This document shows, piece by piece, positions 1 to 4,432 of a DNA stretch of 5,272 bases. The number at the start of each line of letters is the position of its first letter. The first letter of the stretch is position 1. The notes beneath the pieces were generated by a model, which ran no database searches, was not told the origin of the DNA, and worked only from the letters and a program-made list of their open reading frames with translations. The translations under genes were made by a program, and so were the position numbers. The stretch spans positions 1 through 5,272 of the forward strand of contig DASUII010000294.1 of the NCBI GenBank assembly GCA_036279835.1, written 5' to 3'. This DNA is from GCA-003244245 sp036279835. Lineage in GTDB: Bacteria > Actinomycetota > Actinomycetes > Mycobacteriales > Pseudonocardiaceae.

Positions 1-889
1 GCTCACCGAGGTCCGGGGCGATGGCCACCGCGGTGAGGTCCCGTGCGTCATGCTGGGCCAGCCAGTCCATCGCGCCGCTGATCACCGTGCCGGTGGAGCC
101 GCCGAACAAAAATCCGCTTCGAGCCAGGCGATGGCAGGCCCGGATGGTGTCCGCCTCCTCGACCCATACCACCTCGTCGACATAGGACTCGTCGAGCAGC
201 TCCGGGCGGACGCTCGTGCCCAGGCCGGGAATCATCCGGCGCCCCGGCGCACCCCCGAAGGTCACCGAGCCGACGCTGTCTACTGCGACCATCCGCACCG
301 GCCGGTGCCACTCCCGGAAGTAGCGTGCGCAGCCCATCAGCGTCCCGGTGGTGCCGGCCCCGATGAACAGCACGTCCAGCCGCGGGAACTCGCCAGCGAT
401 CGCCGGGGCCGTCGTGCGGTAGTGCGCCTTCCAACTGTTCGGATTGGTGTACTGGTTAAGCCACACGTACCGATCGTCGGTGGCGCACAGCGCGCGGACG
501 TAGTCGAGGCGTGCGCCGAGGAAGCCGCCGATGTCAGTCGGCTCGACGATGATGTGCACCTGGCTGCCCAACGCCTCCATCAGCCGCCTGGACGCCAGGT
601 TGCAGCGGGAGTCGGTGACGCACACGAACCGGTAGCCCTTGCTCGCGGCGATCATGCTCAATGCCACGCCCAGGTTCCCGGACGAGGACTCGACCAGCAC
701 CGAAACTCCCGGCGTCAGGAGTCCGTCCCGCTCGGCGGCCTCGACCATCTCGGTTGCGGCCTTCAGCTTGATCGAGCCGGCGAAGTTGAAACCCTCGCAC
801 TTCAGGAACAGCGAGCGCCCGAAGATCGACCGAAGATCGACGTAGAGCTTCTCCTCATTGAAGTCCTGCGGAACCGATATCACCGACAC
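1..889 (-). CDS. sbnA: SbnA-like PLP-dependent synthase (2,3-diaminopropionate precursor), 3' end off window
   Basis: Reading leftward from a GTG at 889, 296 codons are open to the window edge. The protein has the cysteine-synthase (fold-type II PLP) layout: Schiff-base lysine K41 in GSIK, the SSSGNLG substrate loop at 68-74, the phosphate-binding loop GAGTTGT at 177-183, GGSTG at 263-267 and PDLGE at the edge. WLNQYTN (143-149), the following W..HY and VDSVGSVTFG (203-212) fit SbnA better than CysK. SbnA condenses O-phospho-L-serine with L-glutamate in the cytosol, and SbnB then releases L-2,3-diaminopropionate for siderophores or peptide antibiotics. SbnA is about 326 aa, so roughly 30 residues are missing. 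The N-terminus lacks the usual G-x-TP motif and reads NEEKLYVDLRSIFGR instead. An in-frame TGA at 904-902 limits starts to GTG 889 (GAGG at 898-895, 5 nt away) or GTG 883. The substrate is inferred; a cysteine synthase variant is possible. No sbnB partner is visible and it may lie to the left. Confidence 0.85.
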   Translation of the reverse strand, partial: MSVISVPQDFNEEKLYVDLRSIFGRSLFLKCEGFNFAGSIKLKAATEMVEAAERDGLLTPGVSVLVESSSGNLGVALSMIAASKGYRFVCVTDSRCNLASRRLMEALGSQVHIIVEPTDIGGFLGARLDYVRALCATDDRYVWLNQYTNPNSWKAHYRTTAPAIAGEFPRLDVLFIGAGTTGTLMGCARYFREWHRPVRMVAVDSVGSVTFGGAPGRRMIPGLGTSVRPELLDESYVDEVVWVEEADTIRACHRLARSGFLFGGSTGTVISGAMDWLAQHDARDLTAVAIAPDLGE

Positions 890-911
890 GATGACCTCGC
901 CTCATCCGCAG
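866..911 (-). promoter_or_regulatory. inverted repeat enclosing the start region of the sbnA-like gene
   Basis: On the minus strand CTGCGGA (911-905) is the exact complement of TCCGCAG (872-866), with 32 nt between. In mRNA this 7-bp stem would enclose the GAGG ribosome binding site (898-895) and the GTG start (889). Its left arm overlaps the second Cys and the Gly codon of the candidate leader peptide. A ribosome on those codons would prevent the stem and expose the start. Stem pairing is seen directly; the regulatory role is inference, and GC-rich DNA gives such repeats by chance fairly often. Confidence 0.22.
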
Positions 912-940
912 CAGTCACGCTGCCGCACCATGTTTCTCAT
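902..940 (-). CDS. candidate leader peptide MRNMVRQRDCCG upstream of the sbnA-like gene
   Basis: A 12-codon ORF starts at ATG 940 and stops at TGA 904-902, 12 nt before the GTG of the sbnA-like gene. It ends with tandem cysteine codons (TGC TGC, 913-908), a glycine and the stop. Short Cys-rich upstream ORFs are known in actinobacteria as cysteine-responsive attenuators. The downstream gene belongs to the cysteine-synthase family, so the position makes sense. There is no Shine-Dalgarno sequence before ATG 940. The hexamer TATCAG (951-946) misses the -10 consensus TANNNT by its last base and sits 5 nt upstream, so leaderless translation is possible but not strong. A second ATG at 931 would give MVRQRDCCG. 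An ORF this short can occur by chance. Confidence 0.3.
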   Translation of the reverse strand: MRNMVRQRDCCG

Positions 941-1021
941 GTGGGCTGATAGCCAGCCCTTCCGGGTGCTAAGAATGCGGCAGGAGGCGACGCTGAACGA
1001 TGGGGCGCGCACCCGGACTGC

Positions 1022-1059
1022 GAGGGGCTCTCCCTCTGGAATTTCTGGGGTTATCCCCA
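1022..1059 (-). terminator. possible terminator: two small hairpins after the debranching-enzyme remnant
   Basis: Downstream of the remnant's stop (1087-1085), in its direction of reading, lie two perfect 5-bp hairpins: TGGGG/CCCCA with a 4-nt loop (1059-1046), then GAGGG/CCCTC with a 5-nt loop (1036-1022). Neither is followed by a T-run on the minus strand; the first has TTTT on the plus-strand side, where no transcript is evident. The stems are short, so the call is weak. The rest of 941-1084 shows nothing I can name. Confidence 0.22.
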
Positions 1060-1084
1060 ATTTTCTGCCGACGACAGCGATGTT

Positions 1085-1659
1085 TCAGCCGATGGGCCTG
1101 GCTTGCGCCGCAACCCGCAGACTGAGTGGCGCTTCGATCACCTTGGTGGCTTCGCCGTCATGAGCGAGGGACAGCTGGCCGCCGGGGAACGGGATTCCGT
1201 GGACCTCGATGCGGTGCAACCCCCTCGGTAGCACGGGATTCAGCCACACAGTCCCGGCCGGCACGTCGGGTTGCAGACCCAGGCACAGCGCCACGATCGC
1301 CAGCGGCACCCCAGCCGCCCACGCCTGCGGCCGGCACGCGGTGGGGTAGGGCACTGGGAAGTCGCTCGGCTCGCGATGGTGCCCACCGAAGAGTTCGGGC
1401 AGCCGATCATTGAAGATCGTCAACGCGTCGAGCAGATCGCTTACCAGGCGCATCGCCACGTCGTCGAGCCCGTAGCGGCGCAGGCCCTCGCAGGCGATGA
1501 CGGTGTCGTGCGGCCATACCGAACCCACGTGATAGGAGATCGGGTTGTAGCCGGCCATCTCCGCAGAGAGGGTGCGCAGCCCCCAACCGCTGGCCATGGC
1601 CGGCTCCCCAGGTGGGCAGCGACCTGGTCGGCCTCCTGTTGTGAGGGCACGCCGCACCA
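1085..1659 (-). pseudogene. C-terminal remnant of glycogen-debranching (amylo-alpha-1,6-glucosidase-like) enzyme, frameshifted
   Basis: From about 1659 the minus strand reads WCGVPSQQEADQVAAHLG, then must shift one frame at 1610-1606 to continue as EPAMASGWGLRTLS. It then runs open to the TGA at 1087-1085. The single missing base would restore HLGEPAMASGWG. Recognisable C-terminal landmarks of the (alpha/alpha)6-barrel debranching family follow in order: GWGLRTLS, YNPISYHVGSVWPHD, GLRRYGLDD, RLPELFGG, CRPQAWAAG and a closing beta-rich tail (VWLNPVLPRGL). Family members hydrolyse alpha-1,6 branches in glycogen-like glucans and are usually 600-700 aa. Only about 190 codons remain, so the N-terminal domain and most of the barrel are gone and no activity is expected. 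The 3' end is intact. It is fused upstream to a glycosyltransferase fragment. Confidence 0.75.
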
Positions 1660-1742
1660 CAGCAGGGCGACGACCCACTCGATACCGCCGTAGGCGGGCG
1701 GCGGGACGGGAATCCACGGTGGGGCTAGAAGTCCATGCGCAT
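1660..1742 (-). pseudogene. N-terminal fragment of a GT4-family glycosyltransferase
   Basis: The minus strand encodes APPWIPVPPPAYGGIEWVV followed by ALL. This is the signature N-terminus of GT4 glycosyltransferases, where the glycine-rich loop after the first beta strand starts the donor-binding Rossmann fold. ATG 1742 has a good ribosome binding site, but that frame reads MRMDF and hits TAG at 1727-1725. One missing base between 1736 and 1728 would restore the consensus start (MRxxLLAPPW). After about 27 codons the sequence passes into the debranching-enzyme remnant at VVALLWCG. The bases at 1668-1660 (Ala-Leu-Leu) suit both families, so the exact junction is uncertain. A full GT4 enzyme has 350-420 residues, so this is a non-functional stub. 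Confidence 0.65.
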
Positions 1743-1749
1743 GCGATGA

Positions 1750-1755
1750 CCTTCT
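1750..1755 (-). promoter_or_regulatory. ribosome binding site of the former glycosyltransferase gene
   Basis: AGAAGG lies 7 nt upstream of ATG 1742 on the minus strand. Good spacing supports ATG 1742 as the ancestral start of the now frameshifted gene. It also indicates that the 5' end of the original operon is still present. Confidence 0.5.
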
Positions 1756-1917
1756 TGGAGAGGCGACCGACCGCCCAGCAATGACGTCGACTGCTCAGGG
1801 AGCGTCGGGCGACATCGATCCAGCTGGAGGTCCATCGGGCTGTACGCAGACGTGGCCGGCGGCGGCGTGGCCTATCTGAGGTGGCGCCCGGCTAGGCAGA
1901 AAGCCGTGACCGTCAAG

Positions 1918-1929
1918 GGCGCTAGCGCC
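1918..1929. promoter_or_regulatory. 12-bp perfect palindrome in the divergent intergenic region
   Basis: GGCGCTAGCGCC is a perfect palindrome, centred about 61 bp upstream of the pafB start and 43 bp before its putative -10 element ends of spacing. An operator or activator site for the divergent region is possible. A palindrome of this length is expected about twice by chance in a GC-rich window of this size, so position is the only argument. Confidence 0.2.
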
Positions 1930-1972
1930 AACTTACACGAGCGCTCTTCGCCCGGGGTCGTGGAGCTGGCCG

Positions 1973-1978
1973 TAGGCT
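1973..1978 (+). promoter_or_regulatory. putative -10 element of a leaderless pafB promoter
   Basis: TAGGCT matches the actinobacterial -10 consensus TANNNT and ends 6 nt before GTG 1985, the spacing at which transcription would begin on the start codon itself. No Shine-Dalgarno sequence precedes the GTG, which agrees with leaderless translation. No convincing -35 element is present at 16-19 nt spacing. Confidence 0.45.
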
Positions 1979-1984
1979 GCCCCC

Positions 1985-2962
1985 GTGACAGCTGCCCCCC
2001 GCGCCGAGCGTCTGGTCAACCTGGTGCTGTGCCTGCTGTCCAGCCGCCAGTATCTGCCCGCTGAGCGGATCCGGCGGACTGTGCCCGGCTATGCCGACGC
2101 GCCTTCCGACGAAGCGTTCTTCCGGATGTTCGAGCGGGACAAGGCTGAGCTTCGGGAGCTGGGCGTCCCCCTGGAGACGGGCCGGATCCCCGGTTTCGAG
2201 GCCGGCGACGGTTACCGCATCGCCCGCCGGGACTATGAGCTGCCCGATATCGACCTCGAACCCGACGAGGCCGCTGCTGTCGCGCTGGCGGCTCGGCTGT
2301 GGGACTCTCCGCAGCTGTCCGGTGCCGCGAACGGCGCGTTGCTGAAGCTGCGTGCTGCCGGCGTGGAGGTGGACACCGAGCCTTCAGTGCTCGTGCAACC
2401 TCGGGTGCGGGCCACCGAACCTGCACTGACCCCGTTGATCTCGGCGGTGCAGGCGGGGCAGGTTGTGACGTTCTCGCACCGCAGGCATCCGGCCGAGCAG
2501 CCCGCCGAGCGCATCCTCGAGCCGTGGGGCGTGGTGTCTTGGCGGGGCCGCTGGTACGTGGTGGGACACGACCGCGATCGGGACGCGGTCCGCTGCTTCC
2601 GGGTCTCCCGGATCGTCGGGCCGGTGCGCGCCTTCGGCGCTTCGGGGGCGGTGCAACGCCCACTGGGAGTCGACCTTCTGAAGATCGTGGCCGGTTCCGC
2701 GGAACCGCCGGCTGCGGCGCACACCGCCCGGCTGTGGCTGGCGCACGGTCGCGGGTACGGCCTGCGCCGGCGGGCCACCGTGCTGGACACGATGACTGTG
2801 CAGGACGTGTCCGGCGACGTCGTCGCGGTGGAGCTGCCGGGCCATGACGTCGCCGCCCGATGGATAGCCGGGCTGGGACCGGACGCCGTAGTGCTGGAGC
2901 CCACTGAACTGGCCACCGCGGTGCGGGCCCGGTTGTTGGCGGCCGCCGGGAGCGCTGGCTGA
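1985..2962 (+). CDS. pafB: PafB, WYL-domain DNA-damage transcription activator subunit
   Basis: This 325-aa protein has an N-terminal winged-helix region (about 5-85, starting with RAERLVNLVLCLLSSRQYLPAE), a WYL domain (about 148-215) with GRWYVVGHDR at 188-197 and CFRVSRI at 204-210, and a C-terminal WCX domain (about 245-320). Length and order match PafB. In mycobacteria PafB pairs with PafC as a cytosolic transcription activator that drives the main LexA/RecA-independent DNA-damage response, acting with RNA polymerase at promoters with an altered -35 region. The WYL domain senses the damage-linked ligand. GTG 1985 is chosen because the family begins just before the ERLVNLV motif and a -10 element lies 6 nt upstream. 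The stop overlaps the pafC start by one base, which implies translational coupling. The neighbour upstream is a divergent pseudogene, not pafA. Confidence 0.92.
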   Translation: MTAAPRAERLVNLVLCLLSSRQYLPAERIRRTVPGYADAPSDEAFFRMFERDKAELRELGVPLETGRIPGFEAGDGYRIARRDYELPDIDLEPDEAAAVALAARLWDSPQLSGAANGALLKLRAAGVEVDTEPSVLVQPRVRATEPALTPLISAVQAGQVVTFSHRRHPAEQPAERILEPWGVVSWRGRWYVVGHDRDRDAVRCFRVSRIVGPVRAFGASGAVQRPLGVDLLKIVAGSAEPPAAAHTARLWLAHGRGYGLRRRATVLDTMTVQDVSGDVVAVELPGHDVAARWIAGLGPDAVVLEPTELATAVRARLLAAAGSAG

Positions 2963-3924
2963 TGGAGGGCGTCGCGCACCGGTTGCCCCGACTGTTGGCC
3001 CTGGTGCCCTACTTGCTGGTTCGGCCCGGTGTGCTGATCGAGGAGGTGGCAGCCGACTTCTCGGTCACGGTCCCGCAGCTGCGCCGTGACCTGGAGCTGC
3101 TGTGGATGTGTGGGCTGCCCGGATACGGGCCGGGTGATCTCATCGACCTGTCCTTCGAGGGCGACACCGTCACGGTCACCTTCGACGCCGGGATGCGACG
3201 CCCGCTGCGGCTGTCCGGCGCGGAGGCGACCGCACTGGTGGTGGCGCTGCGAGCGCTGGCCGAGACTCCCGGCGTGCTCGACGCCGGGTCGGTGCGCCGA
3301 GCATTGGCCAAGATCGAGGCAGCGGCGGGGCGGGCTGACGGTGTGGTGGTCGGCCTGGCCACCAGGGAAGAGGCCGCGCTGGCTGCGGTGCGCGACGCGC
3401 TGGACCATCGCCGCGCGCTGCACATCCGCTATTACACCCCGGCTCGGGACACGGTCAGTGAGCGCACTGTCGACCCGATGCGGCTGCTCCTGGTCGAAGG
3501 CCGCAGCTACCTCGAAGCCTGGTGCCGCTGGGCGCAAGACGTGCGGCTGTTCCGGCTGGACCGCATCGAGCACGTCACCACCCTGGACGAGCCGGCGGTG
3601 CCACCGCCGCAGGCCCGACCCACCGACGTGTCGGGCGGCCTGTTCCGCGCCCAGCCAGACCAGCAGGTCGCCGTGCTCACGCTCGCCCCGGATGCTCGCT
3701 GGGTGGCGGAGTACTACCCGGTGGATGAGCTGATTGAGGGTGAAGGGGGAGCGGCGACGGTACGAATGCGCTACGCCGAGACCGAGTGGATGGTGCGTCT
3801 GGTGCTGGGCCTGGGTGCCGATGTCGTGGTCCGGACACCCCCAGAGTTAGCCGAGGCGGTGGCGCAGCGGGCTCGCGCGGCGATCCGCAGATCCGATCAC
3901 CTCGCGCGGTCCGAGGCGGGCTAA
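2962..3924 (+). CDS. pafC: PafC, WYL-domain partner of PafB
   Basis: This 320-aa protein is a paralogue of PafB. It has a shortened helix-turn-helix region (about 6-80, RLPRLLALVPYLLVRPG, then VTVPQLRRDLELL), a WYL domain (about 140-205) with GRSYLEAWCRW at 180-190 and LFRLDRI at 196-202, and a WCX domain (about 235-308). PafC forms the heterodimer with PafB in mycobacteria; some actinobacteria carry the two as one fused protein. The start ATG overlaps the pafB TGA (TGATG), and GGGAG at 2948-2952 lies 9 nt before it, so start and coupling are well supported. Codon 296 (3847-3849) is the rare Leu codon TTA. The stop TAA is part of a possible -10 element for the next gene. Confidence 0.92.
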   Translation: MEGVAHRLPRLLALVPYLLVRPGVLIEEVAADFSVTVPQLRRDLELLWMCGLPGYGPGDLIDLSFEGDTVTVTFDAGMRRPLRLSGAEATALVVALRALAETPGVLDAGSVRRALAKIEAAAGRADGVVVGLATREEAALAAVRDALDHRRALHIRYYTPARDTVSERTVDPMRLLLVEGRSYLEAWCRWAQDVRLFRLDRIEHVTTLDEPAVPPPQARPTDVSGGLFRAQPDQQVAVLTLAPDARWVAEYYPVDELIEGEGGAATVRMRYAETEWMVRLVLGLGADVVVRTPPELAEAVAQRARAAIRRSDHLARSEAG

Positions 3925-3927
3925 CGT
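3922..3927 (+). promoter_or_regulatory. possible -10 element for a leaderless small membrane gene
   Basis: TAACGT fits TANNNT and ends 7 nt before GTG 3935, which has no Shine-Dalgarno sequence. The hexamer includes the pafC stop codon. There is no clear -35. Readthrough from pafC is an equally good way to express the gene. Confidence 0.25.
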
Positions 3928-3934
3928 CGTCGGC

Positions 3935-4153
3935 GTGGTTTACCTGATCAGCGGTGCGCTCGTCGCTGCGTGCGTCGTCGTGCTGTTCATGATTCTCCGG
4001 GCGCTTGTCGCTCCTGCGCAGCAGCTGGCCGCGACGGTGCAGCGCAGCCGCGCTCACCTCGCCGACCGCACTGGCCTGCTCGCTGCCCGGCTTGCGGCAC
4101 TGCGGGTGGCGCTGGACCGGCGACGCCGAAGTCGACGCCGCAACGCCGGATAG
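3935..4153 (+). CDS. small single-pass membrane protein of unknown function
   Basis: This 72-aa protein starts at GTG 3935, 10 nt after pafC. It has one strongly hydrophobic segment (about 3-25, YLISGALVAACVVVLFMIL), then an amphipathic and probably helical stretch (27-60) with no aromatic residues, and ends in an Arg-rich tail (DRRRRSRRRN, 61-70). The positive tail predicts an N-out, C-in topology. I do not recognise a named family. Codon use looks like that of its neighbours, and no other frame is better over this stretch. It sits between pafC and tatA, where a Tat-related accessory role can be imagined, but nothing in the sequence shows one. It has no twin-arginine or cleavable signal. The start is uncertain, since no ribosome binding site is visible. 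Confidence 0.65.
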   Translation: MVYLISGALVAACVVVLFMILRALVAPAQQLAATVQRSRAHLADRTGLLAARLAALRVALDRRRRSRRRNAG

Positions 4154-4163
4154 CTGCACCGCG

Positions 4164-4204
4164 TAGCATCGGTCGCGCACCCGAGGCGAGAAAGGAGACC
4201 CACC
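4164..4204 (+). promoter_or_regulatory. tatA upstream region: possible -10 and strong ribosome binding site
   Basis: AAAGGAGA (4191-4198) ends about 6 nt before ATG 4205 and is the best Shine-Dalgarno sequence in the window, fixing the tatA start. TAGCAT (4164-4169) fits the -10 consensus TANNNT and would give a leader of about 28 nt. No -35 match is seen. A separate tat promoter inside the block is therefore possible. Confidence 0.45.
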
Positions 4205-4420
4205 ATGGGCATTCCGTCTGGCTGGGAGCTGGTCATCCTGCTGGTAGTCCTGGTCGTGCTGTTCGGTGCCACCAAGCTCCCCACAGCCGCCCGGTCCATC
4301 GGGCAGTCCATCCGAATCTTCAAAGCCGAGACGAAGGGCGCGCGGTCGGAGCAGGAGCCGAGCGCGCCGGCGCCGCAGCAGGTGAATCCGCCCCAGCGCG
4401 ACAACGATGCTCTTTCCTGA
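4205..4420 (+). CDS. tatA: TatA, twin-arginine translocase pore-forming subunit
   Basis: This 71-aa protein has the TatA plan: a short N-terminal membrane helix (about 6-21, WELVILLVVLVVLFG) with the polar residue E8, the hinge FGATKLP (20-26), an amphipathic helix (27-42, ARSIGQSIRIFKAE) and a disordered tail rich in Pro, Gln and Glu. TatA oligomers, recruited by the TatC receptor complex, let folded proteins with twin-arginine signals cross the cytoplasmic membrane. Actinobacteria usually have a separate, longer TatB elsewhere; the short tail here supports TatA. It begins after a strong ribosome binding site and is followed 12 nt later by tatC in the same reading frame, so the two are very likely translated from one mRNA. 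Confidence 0.93.
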   Translation: MGIPSGWELVILLVVLVVLFGATKLPTAARSIGQSIRIFKAETKGARSEQEPSAPAPQQVNPPQRDNDALS

Positions 4421-4432
4421 CGACGTGGATCG

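Noticed and set aside
50..949. A 299-codon open frame on the plus strand opposite the sbnA-like gene
   Set aside because: The minus strand encodes a well-conserved PLP enzyme with all motifs in order; the plus-strand frame has no recognisable domain and is an open antisense frame typical of GC-rich DNA.
943..959. Hairpin GGGCT/AGCCC just upstream of the candidate leader ORF
   Set aside because: Only 5 bp with a 7-nt loop and no T-run; too weak to call a terminator or operator.
1590..1717. Reading the debranching remnant as an intact 210-aa gene from GTG 1717
   Set aside because: The first ~37 codons in that frame are Arg-rich nonsense, while the adjacent frame encodes recognisable GT4 and debranching sequence, so the open frame is produced by the frameshift.
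1899..1914. TTGACG on the minus strand (near 1914-1909) as a -35 element for the pseudogene operon
   Set aside because: The hexamer at the right spacing is TAGCCG, which lacks the final T of the -10 consensus, and it lies about 150 bp upstream of the start.
1743..1984. Search for tRNA, attachment site, insertion sequence ends or CRISPR repeats in the largest non-coding gap
   Set aside because: No cloverleaf, terminal inverted repeats, target duplication or repeat-spacer pattern could be found by eye.
2233..3573. A 446-codon antisense open frame spanning pafB and pafC
   Set aside because: It is composed of low-complexity Arg/Pro/Ser/Gln-rich sequence with no motifs, and both sense genes are clearly coding.
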